Notes: generated by a model from the sequence alone, not told the origin. A stretch of DNA of 44,640 nucleotides from Gemmatimonadaceae bacterium (GCA_025362035.1 JANYIN010000036.1:1-44640), one strand, 5' to 3'. Counted from the stretch's first letter, positions 35,115 to 43,651 are shown. Made by a program: numbers and translations.

Positions 35115-36289
35115 GAGACGGACACCATCGTACGCTCGGCACGGAGCACTTCGGTCCGCACGGTCAGCGAGTCAATGTAGTCCCGGTCGACGGCGACGCC
35201 GAGGCCCGCCGTCTCACGCGGGACGCGCACCATCCCGTCCGCATCCATCGTCCATTCCGGCGTGACGATGTCACGATCCCAGTATCGTGCGCTCGGACTG
35301 AGGTCGCCCGGGAGCGAGAAGTTCGGCAGCGACGCGAGGGCCACGTTGTACGCGCGGCCGATCCCGCTCTCGAGCATGCCGCCGCACCAGACCGGGATGC
35401 CGGCGTGCTGGCATACGTCGTGGATCTGCCTGGCCACCATCAGGCCGCCCACACGCCCCGGCTTGATGTTGACGATCCGTCCACTTCCCAGCGCGATCAT
35501 GTCCTCGGCCCGGTCGACGCCGGTCACCGACTCGTCGAGACAGATCGGCGTCGTCATCTGCCGCTGGAGTGCGGCGTGGCGAACGAGATCGTCGTCGCCC
35601 AGCGGCTGCTCGAGCATGATGAGGCCGAACTCGTCGAGCCGGACGAGATGGGCGGTGTCGGACGTCGTGTACGCCGAATTCGCATCGGCCATGATGCCGA
35701 TCGACGAGCCGAGGGCCTCGCGCACGGCACGCACGTAGTCGATGTCCTGCTCGGGACGGATCTTTACCTTGATCTTGCGATAGCCGTCGCGCACGGCGAG
35801 CTGCGCTCGGGCGACAAGGGCCGCCGGCTCACTCTGGATGCCGAGCGATATGCCAGTCGGGATGCGGTCGCGTGTGCCCCCGAGCAGCTTCGAGAGCGAC
35901 AGATCGGCAATCGCGGCTCCCAGACCCCAGCACCCCATCTCCAGCGCGGCCTTGGCCATATTGTGCCCGCGAATATCCCGCTCGAGAAGGGCGTGCACGA
36001 GCTGCGGGCCTTCGATCGACCGGCCCAGGACGCGGGGCGCCAGCCACTCGCGGAGCGCGAGCCACGCGGTATCGATGGTCTCGGATGTATAGATGGGCAG
36101 CTGGAACGCGACACACTCCGACCATGCGGTCGCTCCGTCGCGATCGGTCAGCTCGAGCAGAGCGATGCGGCGCTCGCGCATGACGCCGGACGAGATCCGG
36201 AACGGCTCCTTGAGCGTGAGGCGGATCTCGCGAAGGGTGATGCTCTCGATGTCGAGCGCGGGCGCGCTGGATACCGGGCGCGGCGTCAT
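35111..36289 (-). CDS. N-succinylamino acid racemase / OSBS-type enolase-superfamily enzyme
   Basis: 392 aa from ATG 36289, which overlaps the acyltransferase stop by 4 bp (ATGA). Strong family features: LKEPFRISSG, NMAKAALEMGCW, GISLGIQSEP, the KxK base in YRKIKVKIRP, and metal ligands in IMADANSAY, LIMLEQPL and ICLDES. The second Lys lies in VNIKPGRVGG, and the NSAR/OSBS-subgroup signature is IPVWCGGMLESGIGRAYN, followed by LPGDLSPSARYWDRDI. This subgroup includes o-succinylbenzoate synthases of menaquinone synthesis and promiscuous N-succinylamino acid racemases. No other men genes are nearby; instead a GNAT enzyme lies upstream and an M20 hydrolase downstream, the arrangement of the D- to L-amino-acid pathway. 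Racemisation of N-succinyl-D-amino acids is therefore inferred. Cytoplasmic. Confidence 0.93.
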   Translation of the reverse strand: MTPRPVSSAPALDIESITLREIRLTLKEPFRISSGVMRERRIALLELTDRDGATAWSECVAFQLPIYTSETIDTAWLALREWLAPRVLGRSIEGPQLVHALLERDIRGHNMAKAALEMGCWGLGAAIADLSLSKLLGGTRDRIPTGISLGIQSEPAALVARAQLAVRDGYRKIKVKIRPEQDIDYVRAVREALGSSIGIMADANSAYTTSDTAHLVRLDEFGLIMLEQPLGDDDLVRHAALQRQMTTPICLDESVTGVDRAEDMIALGSGRIVNIKPGRVGGLMVARQIHDVCQHAGIPVWCGGMLESGIGRAYNVALASLPNFSLPGDLSPSARYWDRDIVTPEWTMDADGMVRVPRETAGLGVAVDRDYIDSLTVRTEVLRAERTMVSVS

Positions 36290-37218
36290 GCGGGAGCGCC
36301 GGCCAAGTGCAATACGTAAAACGCGCGCGAGCTGACGGCATCGCGCTGTAGCCCTTCGACGGTGTATCCGTTCTCGAAGGCCCACTGCAGGTGTGCACGC
36401 ACGGACGCGTGCACGGCAGCGGCGCGAGCGGCCGCATCGGCCGCGAGTTGCTGGAAGTCCGACGGGATCTCGAGCCGGATCACCGCGGAGCGGCTCCGTC
36501 GCACCCGCGCGGCGTCCTCGCCCGACGCGGTGTCCAGTGCCAGCACGGGGGACGACGTGACGTCGGCGCTTGTCGCCACGCTGGGGCGCCGACGTCCGGC
36601 CGTTGCGCAGGCGACGACGAATCGATCGGTGGGAAGCCCGTGGTGAAGCGGCGTCGCGTTGGCTCCGTACATGTTCGGAGTGAATCGCACCACGCGCGCT
36701 CCGAGGAGGTTCAGGTTCAGGTGCGCGTTCTTGGCGACGAGCGGATCGAAGGTCCAGCGCATCTCCGGGATGCCCCGCCGTGCCAGCTCCTCACGCTGGT
36801 ACTCCTTCAGCATGCGGCCGACGCCGAGATTCCGGGCGGTATCGAGGACGCCGAGCAGGTGAGACCAGTGGACCGTTCGGCCCTCGGCGATTCCGGTGAG
36901 ACCGAAGACGAAGCCCAGCATCGCCCCGTCGGCAGCGAAGGCCCCGATCGCGAGACCGCCCACGTACGTCGCCGCCGTGAGCAACGAGACGGGGACCGCC
37001 TCGCTGAAGCCCGCTCCCCAGACGCGGTTCTGCAGAGCGACGCTCTCGGCCAGCTCGTCGAGCGACGCGAGCGGCCGGATGTCCACCGCGACCTGGGCCG
37101 CGCTCACGACGGTGGACCGGTCGGGACGCGGGCCTTCCGTGTGGCTGGCGGGAGAGACGTCCATTGCAGGGTCGGGGGCGGCGGGGTGCTGCTGGGCAAC
37201 GACGGACGCGGCGAACAT
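36286..37218 (-). CDS. GNAT acyltransferase, COG3375 type (candidate D-amino acid N-succinyltransferase)
   Basis: 310 aa from ATG 37218; a second ATG at 37164 is possible because the first 45 residues are low-complexity. The domain starts VDIRPLASLDELAESVALQNRVWG. It continues with PVSLLTAATYVGGLAIGAFAADGAMLGFVFGLTG, TVHWSHLLGVLDTARNLGVGRMLKEYQREELARRGI (acyl-CoA-binding region of the GNAT fold), MRWTFDPLVAKNAHLNLNLLGA and TPNMYGA. A C-terminal part (IRLEIPSDFQQLA...VHASVRAHLQWAFENGY) completes the COG3375 architecture. Homologues sit next to N-succinylamino acid racemases and succinylate amino acids from succinyl-CoA. It is the first gene of the minus-strand operon, transcribed away from the GntR-type regulator. 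Confidence 0.9.
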   Translation of the reverse strand: MFAASVVAQQHPAAPDPAMDVSPASHTEGPRPDRSTVVSAAQVAVDIRPLASLDELAESVALQNRVWGAGFSEAVPVSLLTAATYVGGLAIGAFAADGAMLGFVFGLTGIAEGRTVHWSHLLGVLDTARNLGVGRMLKEYQREELARRGIPEMRWTFDPLVAKNAHLNLNLLGARVVRFTPNMYGANATPLHHGLPTDRFVVACATAGRRRPSVATSADVTSSPVLALDTASGEDAARVRRSRSAVIRLEIPSDFQQLAADAAARAAAVHASVRAHLQWAFENGYTVEGLQRDAVSSRAFYVLHLAGAPA

Positions 37219-37230
37219 ATGTGCCGGTCC

Positions 37231-37251
37231 GGTATACCACAATGGTCTACC
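37231..37251. promoter_or_regulatory. Candidate GntR-family operator
   Basis: GGTATACC (37231-37238), a perfect 8-bp palindrome, is followed 5 bp later by the near-copy GGTCTACC (37244-37251), 13 bp centre to centre. The pair sits in the 105-bp gap between the operon's first gene (start 37218) and the divergent FCD-type regulator (start 37324). GTATAC with flanking G/C resembles FadR/FCD-type half sites of the GT-N-AC kind. Confidence 0.45.
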
Positions 37252-37323
37252 TCGACATCGGTCCGTCGCCGTGGACCCGGTGCGCCTTGCGGGCTGCGCG
37301 GGGCTCCGATAGGCTTCGCCAGC

Positions 37324-38175
37324 ATGCCAGCTTCCTCGCGCCGCTCCACGACGGCCGCCGCGCCGCGTCAGGCGCCACGCGACGCGGCGAAGGGGACGAA
37401 GCCGGCTGACCTCGATAACGTCACCCGCGCGTACCAGGAACTTCGACGCGTGATCGTGTGGGGACAGCTTCCACCGGGCGCGCGCATCTCGGAGCGGATC
37501 GTCGCCGACCGGCTGGGACTGAGCCGCACGCCGGTCAGGAGCGCGCTCCACCGGCTCGAGCAAGAAGGATTCGTCGCCTCTGTCGGCAGTGGCCGCGAGC
37601 GCCGCCTCGTCGTCGCACCGCTCACGATGCACGACGGGCAGGAGGTGTATGCGCTCGTTGGGCACCTCGAGGGGCTGGCGTCGCGCATCGCCGCAGGGCT
37701 GCCGGCCGCCGTGCGGAGCGGCCTTGTGAAGCGGCTGCGCACGCTGAACGCCGCGCTCGCCGCACAGGCGAGCACGCACGGCGACGCGGCGCACTTCTTC
37801 GACCTCGACAGCGAGTTCCATCGCGGCTACGTCGAAGGAGTGGCTGGGCCGCGCCTGCTCGCCCTGCACCGAGCGATCAAGCCGCAGAGCGAACGCTACT
37901 CCCGCCTGTACGCGAGCGTCTTCCTGAATCAGGTCACGACGTCCGTGCGCGAGCACGAGTCGATCATCCGCGGCATCGCCCGCGGTGACCGGGCCGGTGC
38001 ACAGCGAGCGGCCGAGATGAACTGGCGAAACGCCGCCGAGCGACTCGCGCGGGTGATCGAGCAGCATGGCGAGCGCGGGAACTGGGAGGCGTGGGGAGAG
38101 CAGCCGCTAGCGACCGATCTCGTCGTGCTCGACCCGTCCGGCGGTCGAACGCGGAGGAAACGTTCGGCGTCCTGA
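37324..38175 (+). CDS. GntR-family transcriptional regulator, FadR/FCD type
   Basis: 283 aa from ATG 37324. After a 30-residue basic tail, the winged helix-turn-helix reads AYQELRRVIVWGQLPPGARISERIVADRLGLSRTPVRSALHRLEQEGFV. The all-helical FCD ligand domain follows (EVYALVGHLEGLASRIAAG, FFDLDSEFHRGYVEGVAG, SVREHESIIRGIARGDRAGAQRAAEMNWRNAAERL). It contains the Asp and two His positions that usually bind a metal and a carboxylate ligand. Divergent placement 105 bp from the operon suggests it controls the D-amino-acid cluster and itself. The effector may be an amino acid or N-acylamino acid. Most FCD regulators are repressors released by ligand. Confidence 0.93.
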   Translation: MPASSRRSTTAAAPRQAPRDAAKGTKPADLDNVTRAYQELRRVIVWGQLPPGARISERIVADRLGLSRTPVRSALHRLEQEGFVASVGSGRERRLVVAPLTMHDGQEVYALVGHLEGLASRIAAGLPAAVRSGLVKRLRTLNAALAAQASTHGDAAHFFDLDSEFHRGYVEGVAGPRLLALHRAIKPQSERYSRLYASVFLNQVTTSVREHESIIRGIARGDRAGAQRAAEMNWRNAAERLARVIEQHGERGNWEAWGEQPLATDLVVLDPSGGRTRRKRSAS

Positions 38176-38269
38176 CGGCGGAGGACGTCGATGCGCGCGC
38201 GCGTGCGCTGGACGACGCCCAACCGCTCGTACGCGAGCACGCCCACGCTTTCGCGCGTGCCCCGCACTA

Positions 38270-38985
38270 AGGCTGCCGGGTGAGCACCACCACACCCCCG
38301 GGCGACGTCGCCGTCATCCGCGCGGCGTCGATGAAGAAGTGTACCGACGCTTGGCCCTGCCCCCCCACCGTCGCGAACCGGTGCTCCCTTTCCGGCACCA
38401 GCTCCGTTGGCATGTACGGCTGCCCCGCAGATCGACGATCCGCCCCTTCCGGTTCCACACGTAGATGTTGGTCGCTGCTCCGCGCTCGAACTGCAGCTTG
38501 ATCGTCGTCGCCGCATAGGCGTCCGCCGTGGGTACGGTGCCCAGCACCTCGGCGCGCTGGAAGGCGCCCCACCGTGCGACCCGCTGTTGCATCAGCCCCG
38601 TCTCCTGCTCCTGCATCTCCACGAGCGGTGGCGCGCCCTCCACGGCCTCGTGCAGCCACGAAGCATCACCCTGAACCAGCCGCGCCACGATGGAATCGGA
38701 CTTCGCGTTAAGGGTGGTCGCGTCGGGAAGCGCACGCGGGGTACCAGCGAGAAGCGACCAGGCAGCTTGCCCTTTCGCGTCGACGACGAGCCGCCCGTTC
38801 TCGACGTGAAGCGACAACGAGCCGCCACCGGGCACTGCGTAACGTCCCGCAGCCGCACGAAGAGCCGCCGCCCCTACAGCGATACGTCTTGCTGGCAGGT
38901 CGTAGGGTTGCCCGAATACCATCCACGACACGATGCGCGACGCCGGCGTCGCGGTGAATTGCGAGTTGGAACTCGCTGACGACGC
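38270..38985 (-). pseudogene. Serine hydrolase, C-terminal remnant with frameshift
   Basis: Minus-strand frame from about 38985 reads NSQFTATPASRIVSWMVFG and QPYDLPARRIAVGAAALRAAAGRYAVPGGGSLSLHVENGRLVV, the end of a class-C beta-lactamase-type hydrolase and its C-terminal beta domain. Near 38432 a base is lost or gained in a GGGG run. The natural continuation (GQPYMPTELVPEREHRFATVGGQGQASVHFFIDAARMTAT to a stop at about 38270) is then in another frame. The SxxK and YxN motifs are missing and a TGA precedes the fragment. It is domain-wise similar to, but clearly not a copy of, the intact hydrolase at 21355-22857. Confidence 0.7.
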
Positions 38986-39003
38986 TCAGCGAACAATAGA
39001 TTC

Positions 39004-39168
39004 GTGAGCGCACGCAACGACGACTATCACGATATTCTGGCCGCGCTGGTGGCCGAGGAAGCGCGTTTTCTGGTCGTCGGAGCATACGCACTTGCGGTAC
39101 ATGGATACCCACGCGCCACGATCGACATCGACATCTGGATCGAGGCGAAGCACACGCACACGATCTAA
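39004..39168 (+). pseudogene. Nucleotidyltransferase (AbiEii/MNT-like) N-terminal stub
   Basis: 54 codons from GTG 39004 to TAA 39166-39168. Reads DYHDILAALVAEEARFLVVGAYALAVHGYPRATIDIDIWIEAK, matching the start of nucleotidyltransferases of the AbiEii/DUF6036 kind: a (V)GAYALAVHG glycine region followed by the metal pair in D-I-D. Intact members run to roughly 150-250 residues; here similarity stops right after IWIEAK. It lies back to back with the serine-hydrolase remnant. Such genes are often antitoxin/toxin or mobile-element cargo. Confidence 0.6.
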
Positions 39169-39712
39169 TGCGTCGAGGTGTGCCTTGCGGGCGCTGGCTG
39201 TTGCCGCAAGCGCCTGCAAGGGACGGTCGCGCGAAGTGATCCGGGCCAACACGGCTGCTCCTCCCGCAACGGTCGCGGCGCCCGCTATTGGCAACGCGGT
39301 GGATGTTCCCGCAGGCGACTCTGCCACGTTTGACTCGCGTGAGTACCTCGGGGCGACACTGCGTTCTCGTTCGCCCACTATCACAGGGTGGCGGCGGCAC
39401 GGTGCCCGTGACCTGCCTGGCTGTCGTCGCCGAGCGCGGGTCTCCCTGGCTTCGAATAGTCTGCACAAAATCGGGTCCGCACTTCAACCGCCATTTGTTG
39501 TTGACCGTGAGATCGACGCGAGAACGTGCGCTCCCCGAGGATCGAGACGCTCCCGTACTCTCCGACCCAGGACGCGCCGGCGGCGCCTTGATGAGCTAGC
39601 GACGGGTGACGGCGTCGGGGGGGAGACCTCACCGGCGGCGCGCAGAAGGCGCAGCCGCTGGTTCTCGGGACTGTCGAGGATTGGATGGTGGGTGGGACGT
39701 TCAGGCGTGGGG
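39169..39712. other. Gene-free debris region
   Basis: No convincing coding frame on either strand. The only recognised element is the dispersed repeat at 39394-39480. Open frames here lack family-like sequence, Shine-Dalgarno sites or signal peptides. Confidence 0.5.
39394..39480. repeat. Dispersed intergenic repeat, copy 2
   Basis: About 87 bp matching 1131-1219 in the same orientation with scattered substitutions. It lies in non-coding DNA between the nucleotidyltransferase stub and the lipoprotein gene. The copies lie 38 kb apart. Confidence 0.7.
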
Positions 39713-40270
39713 CTAGGGCGCCACGCAATCCGTGGAATTCGCGCCGGCCACCGTGCCGAGGTTGAACGATGTCGCGGTGGAGCAATACTGGATCACAACC
39801 GTGAGGGCGACGCCGGTCTGTCCGACGGGATTCGGCGAACTCGGTCCGAGACGCGTGATCAGAAGCTGGTTTGCCGATGATTTCCGTGGATCGGTCGCGC
39901 ACGTCGGCAACGTGGTGGCGGTGCCACCAGAGCCCGCAGCCGCGCATATCGCGGCGAAGTATCCAACGCTGCAATTGCTCGTGAGCACCAACGCGGTCGA
40001 TCCGGTTCCGAATTGCCCGTCGTAGTTGTGCGAATGATTCAGCATCAGGAGCGAACTCGCCGGGCACACGCTCCCCGTATAGCTCGTCGGCGTAACCGAT
40101 TTCACATCGATCGGCGCTCCCGTCGCCCCACCGCTCCAGGACGCAGTGATCATCACCGCGGGAAAGGTGTCCTTGGCGGTCGGAGCCGTGAGCGAGTCCA
40201 CACTGGGACAACCGCTCAACACAGCCGACGCTGCAATGATACACGCGAGGCGTTTCACAACAGCGGGCAT
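39713..40270 (-). CDS. Small Cys-containing lipoprotein, unknown function
   Basis: 185 aa from ATG 40270, preceded by AGAGGGAAG (Shine-Dalgarno). Lipoprotein signal MPAVVKRLACIIAASAVLSGC with lipobox LSG-C. The mature part starts with a Ser/Thr/Pro linker and contains ITASWSGGATGAPIDVKSVTPTSYTGSVCPAS, HSHNYDGQFGTGST, LTSNCSVGYFAAICAAAGSGG and VALTVVIQYCSTATSF, ending TDCVAP. Six Cys follow the lipidated one, which would allow three disulphides in an exported domain. The alternating beta pattern suggests a small beta sandwich. I do not recognise a family. It stands alone, downstream of and in the same direction as the PD40 kinase gene, across 296 bp. Confidence 0.75.
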   Translation of the reverse strand: MPAVVKRLACIIAASAVLSGCPSVDSLTAPTAKDTFPAVMITASWSGGATGAPIDVKSVTPTSYTGSVCPASSLLMLNHSHNYDGQFGTGSTALVLTSNCSVGYFAAICAAAGSGGTATTLPTCATDPRKSSANQLLITRLGPSSPNPVGQTGVALTVVIQYCSTATSFNLGTVAGANSTDCVAP

Positions 40271-40566
40271 CTTCCCTCTTGGTAGAGAGTGGCGGCCGTA
40301 TGCTTCCTGGCTATTAACTACCGCTCAGCCTGCTGCCGCGCAAGACGCGAGTCGAGAGGTCACGCGGCACTCGTTCGCACAGCAGAGCCGACACGACCGC
40401 GTGCAGCATTGCGCGTCCTGATGTGCGTTACCATGCGGAATCGACCCGGTAGAGCTACCTTGCCTCCGCACTGGTGAGGTGGAGGACGTGCGTCCGCGTG
40501 GCGAAGCTCTGGCCGCGCTGAATCCTTGGCAGGATCATCGGTGGACGGAACGAACGAAGAGCCCCT

Positions 40567-43194
40567 TCAGTACTGGCCAACTACTCGTGGCGAACCCTGC
40601 AGCCTGCGCACGAGTTCCGTGAGATTCTGGATTACCGTGATCCGTCCAACGGGATCGGTGTGCACCATGACGAAGGTGCGACCGTCGGGCGACACGTCAT
40701 AGTTGGAGTGCGGCTGCGCCGCGTCGTATTCGTCGGCACGAAACAGGTTCGTTCGGGAAATGACGGCGAGGGACGGCGACGTCCGAATCACGGCGCTCGT
40801 GAACATGGGATGCGCGCTGAGCGCGGCGCGGTAGAACAGTTCGTATCCGTCGTGCGACCACATGGGTTCGGATCCGCCGGCGATGGAGACCTGAATCTGA
40901 TCGTCTCCGTGGAGCGGTCGCACATACACCTCGCTCTGGCCCGAGCGATCCGATGTGTAGGCTACCCAGCGTCCATCCGGTGACACGTCGGTCCACTGCT
41001 CGTTACCCGGTGTGACAACTACCGGCGTGATGTGCTTTGCGGAATCAACGATCACGATATCGGTGCCCGAATTGGGCTCCATGTTCGTCGCGATCGTCAG
41101 GATGTTCTTGCCGTCTGGCATCCAGCGGCCGGGCCATGCGAAGATGCGCTTATCGGCGAGCAGGACCTGCGTGACGCCACTGCCGGGACGAGTGCTGAGG
41201 ATCTTGTAGACGCCTTCCTTGACGGACGCGTACAGGATGGACTTGCCATCAGGCGCCCACGACCCATCATGCGCGTCGTGCTCCGACGTGACACGCGTCA
41301 TGCTTGCGGTCGCGCGATCGATCAACCAGACGTCGCGGCCATCCGCCGTGGCGAAGTCAACGAGGACCGATTTCCCATCCGGGGAAAACCTCGGCTGGTG
41401 GAAACTTCGCCGCTCGGCAGTGATGGGGTGTGTCAAGCCGCTGCGATCAACGAGCAGGAGCTCGCGCGGCTGGGTGGGGACATAGGCGATGGTACCGTTG
41501 GCCGCCACGGCATATTGCGCGATGCCGGAGCCGCTCAGCGATACGTCCTCCGCGATCTGCACCGCGGGGCCCGCCGGTCGATGCGCGGCGATATCGAAGG
41601 GCATTGCGTTCAACCGCCCATCGTTGCGCACGAAAACCAGAAACCCCTTGGCGTATCGTGCCTCGGCGACGGCGAAATCCAGGAGCTGGGTCGTCCTGCC
41701 CGTCGTGAGATCGAGCGAGTAGAGCAATCCATCATTGCTGTCGTATTGCTTGACGAGCGCTTCGCGGCCCGACGGTAGCATCTGCATGATCGCCAGCCGG
41801 CTCTTGAGCGTGTCGCCCGCGAACCGTCGCCGCACCGTACCGTCCACGCTGAGCTGTGACAGCGTGCCGTCGGTGGTAGAGTACCACATCGTCCCGTCGG
41901 TCGCATGCGCGATGAACGGCGTGTACGGCACGCCCGGAACGGGTGCGGGCGCACCGCCGATGAGGTTCACGCGATACATTGACGCCTGTAACCGGTCGCC
42001 GAAGAACAGGGTACGTCCGTCCGGCGCGAGATGAAGACTGTATCCGCCCTCCGTGCCCTTGACCGGCTTCGACTCGATCGCATCGAGATCGTGCAGCTCG
42101 ACAACGCTCGTCTGCGAGGTGTTCGAGTAGTAGACGAGGCGCGAGCCATCCGCCGCGATGTCGATGAGCCGCGAGCCACCGGGAAAGCTCGTTCCGGCAG
42201 GGACCACGATGGAAAGCCGCGACGGCGGCTCTGACACTTCCAGTGCCGGCTGGCGCAGCGAAGCCCACGCGGCGAGTCCGCAGGCGAGAAGGAGAGCAAC
42301 GCCGAGGCCGGCCATCACCGAGCGGTCATTAGAACGTGTTGGTCGCGCTGCCATCATTCGCGCATCTGTCGACACGAGCGCCGACGCGAACTCTTGAGCC
42401 GAACTCCAGCGATCGGCCGGCAGTTTCTCCAGCGCTCGGCGCACGGCCTCCGCCGTCGCAGGCGTCACCGTGCGGCGATGTTGGTTCAGGGAAGGGGCCT
42501 CTTCCGTCATCACCTTGGAGATGACGCTCTGCGCCGACGGCCCCACGAACGGCGGCTGTCCGGCGAGCATCTCGAACGTCACGGCGCCTAGCGCGTAAAT
42601 GTCGGCGCGATGATCGACGCCACGCTCGCCGGCCGCCTGTTCGGGCGCCATGTACTGCGGTGTGCCGAGTGACAGGCCCGTTTGCGTCATCCGCTCCCCG
42701 CCGGCGGTCTTCATGGCCAATGCGATGCCGAAGTCCGCGACGAGCGCACTGCCGGACTGCAGGAGAATGTTTTCCGGCTTGATGTCGCGATGCACGACGT
42801 TTCGGGCGTGCGCGTATTCCAACGCGCCCGCAATCTCCGTGGCGATGCGAAGTGCATCGGCAACGGGAAGCTGCCGTTCCCGCTCGAGTCGCGCGCGAAG
42901 TGTTTCGCCGTCAACGAACGGCATCACGTAGTAGAGCAACCCGTCCGCAGTGCCACTGTCGAACAACGACAGAATGTGCGGATGCTGGAGTGCCGCGGTG
43001 AGCTCGATCTCCTTTAGAAAGCGCTCGGTCCCGATGACCGCCGAGAGTTCGGGATGGAGCACCTTGATCGCGACGTACCGGCGATGTCGAACGTCCTGAG
43101 CGAGATACACCGTCGCCATGCCGCCGTGGCCGAGCTCGCGCTCGATTCGGTAGCGGACGGATAGATGCGGGGAGAGGCGGTCCATGAGGCTCAT
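40567..43194 (-). CDS. Receptor-type Ser/Thr kinase with extracytoplasmic PD40 propeller
   Basis: 875 aa from ATG 43194; ATG 43185 is three codons in. Kinase domain (about 14-275): RELGHGGMATVYLAQDVRHRRYVAIKVLHPE, VVHRDIKPENILLQ, VADFGIALAMK and LGTPQYMAPEQAAGERGVDHRADIYALG, so all catalytic residues are kept. One transmembrane helix follows (about 296-315, SVMAGLGVALLLACGLAAWASL). The outer part is a TolB/PD40-type beta propeller with repeated (F/W)SPDGKS and LAPDGRTLFFGD, FSPDGKSVLVDFA, WAPDGKSILYAS and VSPDGRWVAYTS blades. This PknB-like kinase/propeller fusion is common in Gemmatimonadota. No sigma factor or substrate gene adjoins it. The propeller may sense an envelope ligand. Confidence 0.94.
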   Translation of the reverse strand: MSLMDRLSPHLSVRYRIERELGHGGMATVYLAQDVRHRRYVAIKVLHPELSAVIGTERFLKEIELTAALQHPHILSLFDSGTADGLLYYVMPFVDGETLRARLERERQLPVADALRIATEIAGALEYAHARNVVHRDIKPENILLQSGSALVADFGIALAMKTAGGERMTQTGLSLGTPQYMAPEQAAGERGVDHRADIYALGAVTFEMLAGQPPFVGPSAQSVISKVMTEEAPSLNQHRRTVTPATAEAVRRALEKLPADRWSSAQEFASALVSTDARMMAARPTRSNDRSVMAGLGVALLLACGLAAWASLRQPALEVSEPPSRLSIVVPAGTSFPGGSRLIDIAADGSRLVYYSNTSQTSVVELHDLDAIESKPVKGTEGGYSLHLAPDGRTLFFGDRLQASMYRVNLIGGAPAPVPGVPYTPFIAHATDGTMWYSTTDGTLSQLSVDGTVRRRFAGDTLKSRLAIMQMLPSGREALVKQYDSNDGLLYSLDLTTGRTTQLLDFAVAEARYAKGFLVFVRNDGRLNAMPFDIAAHRPAGPAVQIAEDVSLSGSGIAQYAVAANGTIAYVPTQPRELLLVDRSGLTHPITAERRSFHQPRFSPDGKSVLVDFATADGRDVWLIDRATASMTRVTSEHDAHDGSWAPDGKSILYASVKEGVYKILSTRPGSGVTQVLLADKRIFAWPGRWMPDGKNILTIATNMEPNSGTDIVIVDSAKHITPVVVTPGNEQWTDVSPDGRWVAYTSDRSGQSEVYVRPLHGDDQIQVSIAGGSEPMWSHDGYELFYRAALSAHPMFTSAVIRTSPSLAVISRTNLFRADEYDAAQPHSNYDVSPDGRTFVMVHTDPVGRITVIQNLTELVRRLQGSPRVVGQY

Positions 43195-43346
43195 GCTCGA
43201 CGGGGCTCGTTCATGTCGTCGGGTGCGAACGCAGCTCGCAATCGACGGCTGCGCGCCGGTCGCGCGACGAACCTGCCATCGGAGTCGATGATCGCGCTGG
43301 CGCGGGGGGAAGCCAGCCGTCCGGACTCGGTGTGCTCGAGAGCCAC
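43191..43346 (-). CDS. Possible small ORF coupled to the PD40 kinase
   Basis: 51 aa from GTG 43346, ending in TGA that overlaps the kinase ATG (ATGA, 43191-43194). The frame reads VALEHTESGRLASPRASAI, then IDSDGRFVARPAR and FAPDDMNEPRRA, with more protein-like composition than the other frames here. A stop lies about 14 codons upstream and no Shine-Dalgarno is visible. It could be a leader peptide, a remnant, or chance. Confidence 0.3.
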   Translation of the reverse strand: MALEHTESGRLASPRASAIIDSDGRFVARPARSRRLRAAFAPDDMNEPRRA

Positions 43347-43651
43347 CAGGCGCCAAGATCCCAGCTGGCGTGACGAAGAGATCGATGCCTACGTCTTCGA
43401 GGGCCGTTCGTCGGCGCTTCTTCACGAAAGAGGTTCATCGTGCGTGGGAAGCTCCGTCATGGGCGAGCGTCGGGCAAGCCCGCACCGTCGCAACGGCTTG
43501 GCAAAACGACGGTTGGGTTCGACACCCACGGTCCCCACGCTCGATGCAGCTCTCGATGCAGCTGGCGACCGTTGGACCGTTCGGACACGCAAAAATCCGC
43601 TACCGAGACCGGCAGCCGATGTTCGTAAGTACTTTTGACAATGACATCCAG
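43347..43651. other. Gene-free region between kinase and tRNA remnant
   Basis: About 300 bp with no supported gene. The plus-strand frames here resemble the usual false proteins produced around tRNA loci. No clear promoter or terminator was recognised. Confidence 0.4.

Noticed and set aside
35111..36289. Reading the enolase as menaquinone-pathway MenC
   Set aside because: The family permits it, but no men genes are adjacent and the GNAT and M20 neighbours fit the amino-acid route; OSBS activity remains possible as a side activity.
38190..38205. GCGCGCGCGCGTGCG alternating purine-pyrimidine run
   Set aside because: Short and expected by chance in DNA this GC-rich; no repeat structure around it.
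38133..38274. Plus-strand frame after the GntR gene reading AEETFGVLTAEDVDARARALDDAQ
   Set aside because: Plausible composition but no start codon, no Shine-Dalgarno and no recognised family; it overlaps the regulator's 3' end in another frame.
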